Under the pieces are notes generated by a model, which was given only the letters and a program-made list of their open reading frames with translations, had not been told where the DNA came from and did no database searches. A DNA stretch of 64,000 nucleotides, taken from positions 372,001 to 436,000 of the forward strand of contig JAYKKI010000138.1 in assembly GCA_039881145.1 (NCBI GenBank). The letters are read 5' to 3'. This DNA is from Druceiella hillmani (Eukaryota > Arthropoda > Insecta > Lepidoptera > Hepialidae). The translations under genes were made by a program, and so were the position numbers. Positions 26,032-35,512 of this stretch are shown in pieces; the stretch's first letter is position 1, and the number at the start of each line of letters is the position of its first letter.

Positions 26032-26230
26032 TTTGAAATTGTATTGCTTGCGAAGGGTTTCTATCTTTTGAAAGTATATAATTCCGTTTTACTTCACAGA
26101 AATAGAATCTGTATGCACAAAGCCGTGACCTCATAAAGCCAAAACTGTGACCTCATCTAACGTGACAACTGATATTGTATATTGTGTTTGCGAAAAATTT
26201 TCCATCAACATACGAATATGTTGACGTTTA
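26032..26230 (+). repeat. Dispersed repeat R1, copy 2
   Basis: Second copy of the repeat at 21890-22080, sharing the exact block CAAAGCCGTGACCTCATAAA. Here TGTGACCTCAT occurs again 20 bp further on. Just downstream (26300-26350) a 28-bp unit, CGTGATGTGAATATCTC, is duplicated in tandem as CGTGACGTGAATATCTC. Confidence 0.65.
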
Positions 26231-27024
26231 CATGACAACGTACCCACGTCCAGTTTAATAGAAATATATTCATTATGAATTCTCGCGTGTGACATATACT
26301 TCCGTGATGTGAATATCTCGTGCATATTTTCGTGACGTGAATATCTCATACACAATTATTATCCAGTTTCGAGTGAGGAAAAATATGTGTGCCGGATATA
26401 TTCAGAAATTATTCTTTATAGATGGAATGGAACCTCTATTTTTGATCAAACCTAATATCTGTATATGAACAAAAAATGAGTCATTAAATACAATATCCAT
26501 GAAGATAATTTTTGCAACAAGTTAGACAATTTCTGAATAAAACGGTAGTAACAGATGGACAAATAGACACCTACATGACCTTATGTAATTTATGTTTTTC
26601 TTTTTGAGTTACGTTATCCTAAAAATATGATATCAGAGGACCACATTTTTCAAAAGAACCCAGCTTTCGCTAATCTAGTTATTGACCATATACGCTCTTT
26701 GATAATTAATTTGCCGTTTTTGTTGAGACTTCGTATTTTTCTGCCGCATTTTTTTATTTGTGTAACTTTTTAGCATTCAAAAAAGGTATTATTCATACTT
26801 TATCATAATCAGAACTAATATCTCAGAGATTGATAGAAACGATTTACAACGTCATGTTATCTCCAGCCCACTCATAATAAGCAGTAATAACAAAATACCA
26901 CACTTTGCTGTTCATTATTGTTTGTCTATCTGAGTGTCTGTTGAAACTTTCTATAATTTAAATCGTCTATCTTAGGAAACTGTAATTTTGCCTGTGTACA
27001 TAGTTTGACGATGTAATATTTATT

Positions 27025-27048
27025 GGTATATATATAAACAAAAAAAAA

Positions 27049-27095
<47 letters not shown>

Positions 27096-27112
27096 TATAT
27101 AAATATATATAT
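27025..27112. repeat. (TA)n microsatellite with A-rich start
   Basis: TATATATAAAC, an A run, then TA repeats with two AAATATATAT interruptions, ending before ATCGCC. Confidence 0.95.
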
Positions 27113-27378
27113 CGCCAAGAGAGAGTGGGGGTTTTTAAATAAAAAAAAAGTTTTTTTTATTTCCGATATATTATGTATTGAATGGAAATTAGTTTAATAT
27201 GGAGCCTAAAGTGTATTTAAAAAAAATTACAAGTAAAAATATTTGTTGACAAATAATTTAAAAACTTCTCGAAATAGGTCATGAGAAGGTAAGACATTCT
27301 GTAAATAAAAAAAAACATCGAAATAAACTACAGGAATTTTTTGAAAATTAACAAAGAGTACTTTGACACAAAATACTA

Positions 27379-27755
27379 GTAGAGCTGGTTTGAATTCGTA
27401 TTTGACCAGAAGCAGTTGTGGTACAAGGGATAGCGCCGTAATTCCAGGTTTTCTTATAAGTATGCATCAAACTTTATTTGTAAAAAATTTAATAACACTC
27501 AGTTTCAGTAATGCTAAAATATTTAATTCTATTCGTGCTTTACCAGAGGCAGTAGTAGTATTAGGGATGACGCCGTAATTCCAGGTTTTTTCATTCGTGT
27601 ACATCCAAGTTACTTGGTGAATGTTGAACAATATGTTGATTTCGTCATGCTAAGATATATAATTATGCCCTTTGATATGGAGCTCTCTCAGAGCTAGGTT
27701 CAACTCACACTTGACTAGAAGTTATTATGAGTCTAGGAATAGCAATACTTGTTTA
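27379..27755 (+). repeat. Three-copy degenerate repeat, 137-172 bp spacing
   Basis: The block GACCAGAAGCAGTTGTGGTA, AGGGATAGCGCCGTAATTCC, AGGTTTT at 27404-27452 recurs as TACCAGAGGCAGTAGTAGTA, AGGGATGACGCCGTAATTCC, AGGTTTT at 27541-27589. It recurs more weakly as GACTAGAAGTTATTATGAG, CTAGGAATAGC at 27713-27745. CAGTAATGCTAAAATAT and CGTCATGCTAAGATAT mark the unit borders. The plus-strand frame 27363-27578 is a reading of copies one and two and is not conserved in copy three. Confidence 0.6.
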
Positions 27756-27759
27756 TTGG

Positions 27760-28705
27760 GAAAAAAGTGTTCTCAAAATGTTAACCAGGATATTTTAAAC
27801 TTGAAGAAAAAACTGTAAGAGGGACATGACTTTTACGAAATAATGTATCATACCCAGCACAAATGATATTAAATTTCGTTGATTTTCCCCATATATATCA
27901 GCAAATCAATCCAATCACGGTATTAACCACGATGTTTTGTTAAGCCGGAACTAAATCGGGAAGAGTATAAAGTAGTGACGGAGATAAAAGATTATCCAAA
28001 GAAACTAGAAGGACCTACTGAAATTTTAAAAAAATCCGCTATATTTTAACATGTAATTTTTGCTGTTTATTGTCACTTCTTTTTATTTTCATTTTGCATT
28101 TCACGCTTTCCAAAGTGAGGTAATATCCAACAAGACAAAGGAGGTTCTTGAGTTATACTTCAAAGATATTATATTTGCATATGAAAGACCCGAAAATTTA
28201 AGCTCAACTTTTAATGTAGCTTCTTGAAAAGAGGATATCTTTTTCTATAATAATATATTCCTTTAACTGTTTAAAATCTTTACTACGATTTGAATTTGCC
28301 TTTAAAAGATGTCACGTCTCCTACCTTTGATATGTACGTACGTATGTTTGTATGTATGACGGTACGCTACAAGACGTAATTCTTAACCGATTTTAGGTGT
28401 ATTTTTCTAACAAATAGTTAAAATTCAGAATAGATGCGTATTGATTTTCACAATATTTGAGCAATAGTTCAATTTTTTTTACAATATCCTGCAAAAAATC
28501 TATTTTCTTCAGTAACTATACTCGGCCGATTTTTGCCAATCTCATCACTTATTTTATCTACTCGCTCTATTTAAGTTTTTCCTCTTCTTAACTTTTTATT
28601 TTTATCTTTCCCTGACAATAAAAAAAACGAGGTTATGATAGGTATATACTCTGTTTTTACTAACGACATATTTTAAATGGTGGTTATACTAACCATTTTC
28701 TTACT
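27760..28705. other. AT-rich gene-free stretch before the pogo-like element
   Basis: No gene. TATGTACGTACGTATGTTTG and TATGTATGACGG at 28331-28361 form a short tetranucleotide tract. It is followed by AATTCTTAACCGATTTTAGG, which resembles the 3' tail of decayed retroelements. Confidence 0.45.
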
Positions 28706-28707
28706 TA

Positions 28708-28732
28708 GGGGAAGGTGGTACAAAATGATCCC
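28708..28732 (+). repeat. Left terminal inverted repeat of the pogo-like element
   Basis: 25 bp identical to the reverse complement of 32316-32340. It includes the first AAAATGATCC box. It is directly preceded by the TA duplication. Confidence 0.95.
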
Positions 28733-29127
28733 TGAAGGTGAAATGATCCCCGGCTATTATATCGATTTTATAGCGCCATCTAGAATATTTTAAGAGAATT
28801 TCGTGTTCGTATGGTTAAGCCATACATTCTCTGTCAGTGTTGTGGCGTCATTTGCAGTAGAAAAGATTTGACCACAAAATATTTAAAATTAATGTGCTCA
28901 ATCTAAGGTAAGCCATTATTTGACCTTATGTAGCTTTAGTCTACGTATATATGATGTGACATGTGTGTTTGTCTCAGTTTCTGTTATCAATTAGCAGTAG
29001 AATTAACCGTCGTTCATTACAATAATCGAACAACATAGGTTATGTTCCGATGTTTTTCGTTAATAAGGCATTTGGGGCAAAATGATCCCTGTATGGAGTG
29101 GGCAAAATGATCCCAGGATCATTTTGC
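28721..29127 (+). promoter_or_regulatory. Left subterminal AAAATGATCC boxes
   Basis: Five boxes: AAAATGATCCC inside the TIR (from 28722), GAAATGATCCCC at 28740-28751, AAAATGATCCCT at 29079-29090, and a back-to-back pair at 29102-29127. In the pair GCAAAATGATCC, CA, GGATCATTTTGC form a perfect 12-bp-arm palindrome. Repeats of the TIR core near the ends are typical transposase-binding sites. Binding by this transposase is inferred. Confidence 0.7.
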
Positions 29128-29370
29128 TCCATGCCTATCTACTTCCAATCATGTTCAATTAACTTTTAATACACATATTCTTGGATTTTTTAAATATTAT
29201 GTATTGTATGCGTAATTATAACTTAAATGAATGAATATAATCCACATATTGTGTCAGAATATAATGTTAGAATAAGTTTTTATAATCCATAAATTTATAA
29301 TATTATTAAATTTATCTTTATTTTGCATCTTAAAATGTGCGATAGTCGTTAATGTTTTTTTTACTTTTAG
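28908..29370 (+). other. Probable 5'UTR intron of the transposase transcript
   Basis: CTAAG followed by GTAAGCC at 28903-28914 is a strong splice donor. The run TTTTTTTTACTTTTAG ending at 29370 is a good acceptor, followed immediately by AAGTC and the start ATG at 29376. Splicing would remove 463 bp, including three AAAATGATCC boxes, and place a short leader on the transposase start. The upstream in-frame ATG at 29352 would then be intronic. Confidence 0.5.
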
Positions 29371-29375
29371 AAGTC

Positions 29376-31541
29376 ATGCCACGAAATTACATTCGAAAAA
29401 CCACACGCCAGAACTGGGATGAAAACACTATGATTAAAGCCATAGATGCCGTAAAACAGGGTATGCCATATAAAACCGCCTCCAAACAATTCTCAGTTCC
29501 ACTTATGGCACTCAAAAGAAGAGTGAAAGGAAAAAACATTCACGCTGTGGGAGGTACCAAAATGTTGGGGAGTATAAAAAAGGTATTCACAGATGACCAG
29601 GAGTTGGAACTTGTACAACATATTAAAGATAATGAAGAGACTATGTACGGTTTTACAGTTGATGACGTTCTTAAATTTGCTTTTGAGATAGCTGAAAGAA
29701 ACCGAATCAAACATCCGTTTTCTACTACGTCTCGTAAAGCTGGTAAAGACTGGCTAAGAGGGTTTCGACAAAGACATCCCGATATTACTCTACGAGCTCC
29801 GGAGTAAACGTCAGCGGCACGAGCTCGGGCTTTTAATAAGCCGATTGTTGATAAATTTTACAATAATTTACAAAAAATTCATGAGAAGCATTCATTTCCT
29901 CCTCATCGCATTTTTAATGTCGATGAGACTAGTTTAAACACCGTCCCAACTAAAAATACGAAAATTTTTGCCAAAAAAGGGCGCAAGCAAGTAGCAAGAA
30001 TAACGTCTGCTGAGAGAGGTGAATCAACTACAGCGGTTATTTGCGGATCAGCTGGAGGAAACTTCATACCACCAATGTTAATTTTTTGCCGTTTGCGAAT
30101 GAAATTAGAATTAATGGATGGGACTCCACCAGGCTCCGTGTACGCTTGCAATCCGTCCGGCTGGATGAATATTGAGGTCTTCTCTCTATGGTTTGACCAT
30201 TTTTTGGCCTATACTAAACCATCAGCAGAAGATCCCATTCTTCTGGTACTAGATGGCCATCTTTCTCATACAAGAAATTTAGGCGTCATAATAAAAGCAA
30301 AAGAAAATCACGTCACAATTTTGTGCTTACCCCCACACTGCACGCACAAACTTCAACCACTTGATGTTGCTGTAATGTTTCCGCTAAGTGTGTACCACAA
30401 CCAGGCTTTAGAAAAGTGGATGAATAATAATGCTGGTCGAGTAGTCACAGTTTTTCAAATAGGTAAAATTTTTGAAGAAGCGTATTTAAAAGCTGCTGTA
30501 CCTTTAAATATTATAAAAGGATTTCAAAAATGTGGAATATGGCCGCTCAATCCTGATGTTTTTACTGACGTAGATTTCGTTGCTGCTAATACGACTAATC
30601 AAGAAAGAAGAAATGAAATCTTGGAGCCCCGCCCATTAATAAATACAGCATCTGATAGAATTCAAGTTTTCGATGACAACGTACAGCGACCAAGTACTCC
30701 CAGGACTCCTGTTCTTCGTGCCGATTTATCGACATGTGTTCCAGTTGAGGAACCAACCATCCCTCGTACTGTGTCACCTTTTATCTTACCAATCTGTGCA
30801 CCCTGTGGACAAGGAGAGAACAACGAATATTTGGAAACGCTTCCTTCCGGAAGTGTAGCATCTATTACGATTCAGGTTTCCGATGAAGGTATGAGAAAAT
30901 CATCTCAAGCAGATTGTGAAAAAACTGTAATGCCATCTCTTCCAACAACTGCCCAATTGGCTTCTTGTGATACTTCGGACGTAGATCCCTCTAAATCACC
31001 AATTGCATCCACATCTTTTAGCATTCCTCCACGTCAGATTCGACCTATGCCTAAATTGACAGGTGAACGTAAAAAAATTATCAAAGCTCGGATTTCAACA
31101 ACGATTCTTACAAGCACACCTTATAAAAATTTTTTAGAAGAAGAAATGAATAAAAAAATTGAGAAAGAATCCAAGAAAAATAGACGCAATGACAATAAAA
31201 AGTCTTTAACTAAGATAAATTCCAAAACAACGAAAGAGAAAAGAGGAAAAAGAAAGGAAAAAGAAAACGTTGCCGAAAAATGCAAAAGACCAAAACCTAA
31301 AAGGAGCAAATGTGCAGTAAGTGAATCATCTTCAGAAGACGAAAATGATGCTGAGTGTTTGTTCTGTAATGAGATGTTTTTGAATAATAATAAAGGGGAA
31401 GGGTGGATCAAGTGTTGTGTTTGCTTAAGATGGGGCCACGACGCTTGCGCTGGTGTTAATCCTGATGACGCTGACGAGTTCACATGTGACTTTTGTGCCA
31501 ATGATCGTTTCGCTTCTGTTCGGAAACAATTGAGACTGTAA
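29376..31541 (+). pseudogene. Pogo-like transposase with PHD finger, one in-frame stop
   Basis: The enzyme cuts and pastes its own element in the nucleus. From Met at 29376 (MPRNYIRKTT) the frame spans 721 codons and is interrupted only by TAA at codon 144 (29805-29807). Residues about 5-55 form a psq-type helix-turn-helix (KTASKQFSVPLMALKRRVKG); about 65-143 form a CENP-B/Tc5-type helix-turn-helix ending WLRGFRQRHPDITLRAPE. The DDE_1-type core has catalytic D183 (NVDET), D293 (LVLDGHLSH) and D330 (LQPLDVAV), giving DD36D. GFQKCGIWPLNPDVF closes the core. A lysine-rich stretch and SSSEDENDAE precede a C4HC3 PHD finger (C661, C664, C680, C683, H688, C691, C704, C707). The frame stays open from codon 145 to the internal ATG at 30075, so the stop is one lesion, not a gene boundary. 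A start at 30075 would lose D183. The ATG at 29352 is probably intronic. The family assignment is firm; activity is doubtful. Confidence 0.9.
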
Positions 31542-31900
31542 AACTAGATACCATATACTCAAGAGAGCGTAGCTTAAACTATTTGAAAACAACGAAGACT
31601 GCAAAATAAATGATACTAGCTATGAAGAGAGCTTTATTTGATTAATAATGTCTTTTGAAACAATTAAGACTGTAAAACCAATCGCCCTAGTTAATAAGAG
31701 AGCATTGCTTGATTGTGATAATAATAATACTGTAAGGTCAATGATAGTAGTTCTTTAAGAGAGTTGTTTGTTTAAGATTTTATTTAGAAACATTATTAAG
31801 GCTGTAAAACCAGTGATATTACATATTAAGAAAGCGTTTTTGATAAATATTTTATTTGAAAATAATTATATCTGATAAGCCAATGATACTAGTTACAATA
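31525..31900 (+). repeat. Decayed tandem repeat, 60-73 bp spacing, six copies, overlapping the stop codon
   Basis: The anchor ACTGTAAAAC follows AAACAATTGAG at 31524-31540, where it encodes the last residues KQLRL and the stop. It recurs as GACTGCAAAAT (31597), AAACAATTAAGACTGTAAAA (31659), ATACTGTAAGG (31728), AAGGCTGTAAAAC (31799) and ATCTGATAAGC (31870). Each is followed by a CCAATGATACTAGTT-type block and an AAGAGAGC-type block. Anchor spacings are 63, 71, 60, 73 and 70 bp. The first unit contains the transposase stop codon, so the array appears to have grown from the 3' end of the gene into its 3'UTR. AATAAA at 31605-31610 and 32032-32037 are possible polyadenylation signals. Confidence 0.75.
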
Positions 31901-32094
31901 AGTGTTATTGTAAAAATTGTTTAGAAGCATCAATAATACTAATATAAGTGCTATTACAATTACAGAGATTTATGAGAATTAAGAATTTACTATATAATTA
32001 ATCAAACAGTTATTTTTGAGAGTGAATCTACAATAAAACCACTATAAATACTATTGAATATTTTATTTCTTGCTTGAATTTTGTATAATTATTT

Positions 32095-32156
32095 GGGGAT
32101 CATTTTACCCGCACCCTGGGGATCATTTTGGACACAGGGGTGTACAAAATGATCCT
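32095..32156 (-). promoter_or_regulatory. Right subterminal GGATCATTTT boxes
   Basis: GGGGATCATTTTACCC (from 32095), GGGGATCATTTTGGAC (from 32118) and one opposite-facing box TACAAAATGATCC (about 32143-32155) lie some 200 bp inside the right TIR, which holds a further box. With the five on the left this makes nine. They mirror the left cluster and are probable transposase-binding sites. Confidence 0.65.
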
Positions 32157-32315
32157 TTAATAGACTTTCACAAAAACGTTGATAAAAATTATTCCTAATG
32201 GCTAATGCGATTCAATGCTTATTAAATTTGTAGTTCGATTGAATAGCTACCTATTAAGTACTTTAAATTTAAGAAAAAGCTGTATACACTCGTTTTACAG
32301 ATTATTTTCCTTAGG

Positions 32316-32340
32316 GGGATCATTTTGTACCACCTTCCCC
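32316..32340 (-). repeat. Right terminal inverted repeat of the pogo-like element
   Basis: Exact 25-bp reverse complement of 28708-28732, ending ACCTTCCCC and followed by TA. Confidence 0.95.
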
Positions 32341-32342
32341 TA

Positions 32343-33530
32343 TTATGTTTTTAAATACGGTTGATAATGATATAAATCCTAAATATTGAATATTGGACTG
32401 TTCGCAATATAAATAATCTTTTTTTTCATTTATTCACTCTTTCCAGAATCACTTGTTAAGACATTCACTTTTTAACTCGATGTACATCGGTTTGAATTTA
32501 AAGTTCCTATACGAAATAAATCAACAATTATTAAAACTGACAAAGTGCAAGTCTGGTTGGCGCATCGGAGATTCTGTACCTTACTTGAAGTGAAATTACT
32601 TTATTTATCATAAGTTACCACTGATATGGACTTCCTAGTGTAATAAATATTTAATAATATCTAATATAATTAAAAAGGGAGAAATGTCGCGAATATCTGG
32701 AGTATCGTGAATATCGCAAAGAAATGTGGAATCATCGTTACAGGTATCCTAAAACTTTTGCTTTTAAAAATTCTTTCAAAATTTCAGGTCTAGTAGATTC
32801 GGAAATGAAGGGAGGGGGACATATTTTTTGCAAATTTCACTGTATATCTCTGAAGACACATATATCATTGAAACGTATGGAAAAATATTTTTGAAACACT
32901 TATAACTAATCCTTTTAGAAAACCCTTTCTGTGTAGGGATTTTAATTATTTTCCTAATGTTTCATTGAACCCCCTTTCCCTAAAATTTATAAATGAATAT
33001 TATTGAGCTATTAATTACGCACTGGTTAATGTTTCACTAACATGCAAAATTTAAAATTTCTACGTCAAGTAGTCTCTTAGAAAAATATATTACAAATGGT
33101 AACCGTCTTTCCTTTGGAAATGCGGTACCCTAAAAATCAAAAACATGTAGGCGAAAGATACATTCCATTTTAAAAGCTCAATTTTTTAGTTCTTGGGAAA
33201 AAAAATGTATCGATATTATTTTTGCTTCTAAGAACGCCAATCGGTTGATCTTACAGACAAAGTGCTTTCTCTTTAATATTACCTTAATATACCCTAAACT
33301 ATTTTTTCGCTAACAAAATGTACGCCATGAGACAACCGCAGGAAAGTGCGGAAAAAAAAAATTTCCTTTTCCTGTAAGCTGAAAACTCAAATCAAACAAA
33401 AGCCTGCATGCAGAGATATACAAACACTTTTTTCTCCTAAACCTCACGTAGATTTTCTGCACGCCGATTTACCTGTCGAATTCCTCCAGTTCCCCTCGGC
33501 ATGCCTTTTTGCCTTTTCCCTATCGCATTA
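32343..33530. other. AT-rich gene-free stretch
   Basis: No gene. TCGCGAATATCTGGAGTATC and GTGAATATCGCAAAG (32687-32720) form a small internal duplication. The plus-strand frame 33346-33606 (86 residues) overlaps dispersed repeat R2 and is not conserved in its other copy. Confidence 0.45.
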
Positions 33531-33700
33531 CATATTCCCTCGGGTCGCCGCTTTTCGTATTGTATTTATATGCGCTTTATTGGGCAATATTAGCCTGCGT
33601 TTCTGAAGGCAAATTAATATCAACAAGTCACACCAACCTGACACAATAGAGAGTGGATTAGGCACGGCGATTTGGTGAATCTCTACTGAATAAGGGAGCG
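33531..33700 (+). repeat. Dispersed repeat R2, copy 2
   Basis: Second copy of the repeat at 24491-24660, sharing the exact 23-base block that starts TATCGCATTACATATTCCCT. It has further matching blocks down to CGATTTGGTGAATC. This copy is richer in G and C. Confidence 0.65.
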
Positions 33701-34500
33701 ATGAGAGTAGGGGCTAATTTAAAATGTCACTTGAGGAAGATATACAGACGTTGCTACAAAATGACATCTTGATTTCATAAGTTAGTTTGAGAAAATGTAG
33801 TTTTTTCTTTTTCTTTACAATATCAACGCCGGGTAATGCTGTGTTAACCTTATATAAATGATTACGTTAACAGTTTAAATTAGCCGCTTATAATAACAGT
33901 GACTCCAACTCAAATGGCGGTTAAAGAAACGATTGACTACTAATTTATAAATATATTTTGAAACACCTACAGTAGTATGAATGTATTTCATATTAATTGC
34001 AAGTATTTAAAGAATGACCCTAAAGGAGATGAGTGGTCATAGAAAATAAAACTCCTGTGTATTTCATTTTAATTATAAATAATTAAAGAATGACCCAAGA
34101 GGATCCACGAGTCCATAGACAATTAAATTCATTTGTGTTTCATTTTAGTTCTAAGCCTAATAATGACTAGAGAAGCCGGTCGGGTATTTACACTCTTTTT
34201 CATAAAAAACGGGCGGTTTTGACATATTATTAACAAAATATTATTTATTAATAGGTTTATTAATTGTAATTTTTACTGGCAGGTATAGTGTATTCTGGCA
34301 CATAAAAGCGATAGTTCTAAATTTGAAATTTATTCTTTTTGAATGAAAATTCTCTTTTACTGACAAAAACGTATTTTTTGGCGGTAAATTAAATCCAACT
34401 CTTATTAAGTTCTTTTTAATTTGTTACGTTTCTTATTTTAACGAATAAATTTTATTTAAAGTTCTGGTGTTTGCTGTATTAGTTCACTTTGCTGTTCTCA
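33701..34500. other. AT-rich stretch before the Tc1-like relic
   Basis: GAATGACCC with an AAAGGAGAT or AAGAGGATC neighbour occurs twice (34013 and 34087), each followed by GAGT and a CATAGA block. This is a duplication of about 70 bp. A left terminal repeat of the Tc1-like element was sought here but none is convincing. Confidence 0.4.
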
Positions 34501-34502
34501 GT

Positions 34503-35512
34503 ATGGTTGAAAAAACTATAAGAGCTAGTAAAATTATTGCGCTATTTGAAGAAGGCTGTAGCCAATATTGTGTGTCTCAGCAGTATAATGTGAGCCATTC
34601 CACCATCCAAAGGACCTGGCAACGATACCAAGAAACTGGTTTCGTCAATAAAAGGCCCGGTTCTAGAAGAAAATGGTGCACTGTGCCACGGGATGACCGC
34701 TTCATAGTCAATCAAGCGCGACGAAATCGTCAAGTTACGTACGTGGATCTCAAATAGAACTTCGAACGTCAGAGGTACACGAGTAAGTCTATGGACAGTC
34801 AAAAGAAGACTTCAGTCCGTCAATATACATAGCTATCGCCCAGTTCCTGGCCCTACATTGCTCCGTGAACATCGAGATGCCAGATTGAGATTCGTTCAAA
34901 AATTTTCGTCATGGAATCAACAAGACTGGAATAGTGTTTTATTCTCCGATGAAGCTCGTAAATCGATTAGTGGTGAGGATCGACGTCGGAGAATCTTACG
35001 AAGACCTGGAGAACGCTTCGCAGAAGTGTGCTTTGAGGAAATCACCTCTTGCGATAGAGGCTCCGTAATGTTTTGGGCTGGTATTAACTCAGATAACCGT
35101 ACCGAGTTAGTTTTTATTGAAAATGGCACACTTAATGCGCAAAGGTACATAACAGAGGTTATTATTCCTCATGCCCAACCCGCATTAACAGCAGTTAATG
35201 CGGGTTGGGCATGAGGAATAATACGCCCACCGCTCTAGAGACGTTGATGCGTATTTGCAGGAGGCGGGAATTTTTTTATTAGCCTGGCCAGCTAGAAGTC
35301 CTGACCTCAATCTGGTAGAACGCATATGGGATAATCTCAAACAACGAGTCAGAGCCGTGAAACCAGCTCCAGAACATATTCAGGCCCTTAAAAATGTGAT
35401 CGTCGCTGAATGGGAATGTATTCCTTAGGACATGATAAAAACCGTCATCGAAAGCATGCCTAGCAGATTAAGCGCATTGATTTCAGCTAGAGAAGGCCAT
35501 ACTCGTTACTAA
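34503..35512 (+). pseudogene. Tc1-like transposase relic (DD34E type)
   Basis: A cut-and-paste transposase of the Tc1 branch, broken three ways. It begins MVEKTIRASK at 34503, with an N-terminal helix-turn-helix (CSQYCVSQQYNVSHSTIQR) and a GSRR linker. The frame ends at TAG 34755-34757. Removing one base near 34752 would join it to the next frame, which carries RGTRVSLWTVKRRLQ and then FSDEA with the first catalytic Asp (codon at 34948-34950), RRPGERF, GSVMFWAGI and FIENGTLNAQRYITEVIIPH. At 35160-35223 a perfect palindrome replaces the segment that should hold the second catalytic Asp. The third frame resumes with HRSRDVDAYLQEAG, LAWPARSPDLNLVERIWDNL with the catalytic Glu (codon 35318-35320), then TAG at 35426-35428, and ends at TAA 35510-35512. 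Terminal repeats were not resolved. It cannot encode an active enzyme. Confidence 0.9.
35160..35223. repeat. Perfect palindrome with 30-bp arms inside the Tc1 relic
   Basis: Arms 35160-35189 and 35194-35223 are exact reverse complements, separated by AGCA. The left arm still encodes family-like residues (IIPHAQPAL). The right arm is its mirror copy and ends in a stop in that frame. The normal text for the second catalytic Asp motif is missing. A template switch during replication, copying the left arm back, would explain both the perfect symmetry and the loss. An assembly artefact is also possible. Confidence 0.95.

Larger units (their letters stand above)
28708..32340 (+). mobile_element. 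Nearly intact pogo-like DNA transposon, 3.6 kb
   Basis: The element is bounded by perfect 25-bp terminal inverted repeats (28708-28732 and 32316-32340), beginning GGGGAAGGTGGTACAAAATG. It is flanked on both sides by TA (28706-28707 and 32341-32342), the target duplication of the Tc1/mariner/pogo superfamily. Inside are one transposase frame on the plus strand with psq/CENP-B-type helix-turn-helix, DDD core and PHD finger, a probable 5'UTR intron, repeated AAAATGATC boxes near both ends, and a decayed tandem repeat after the stop codon. Perfect TIRs and an otherwise open 721-codon frame indicate a fairly recent insertion. One in-frame stop probably makes this copy non-autonomous. Confidence 0.93.

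Noticed and set aside
30075..31541. 488-codon frame as a complete independent gene starting at the ATG at 30075
   Set aside because: The same frame is open upstream to 29808 and contains the first catalytic Asp there, so this is the 3' part of the interrupted transposase.
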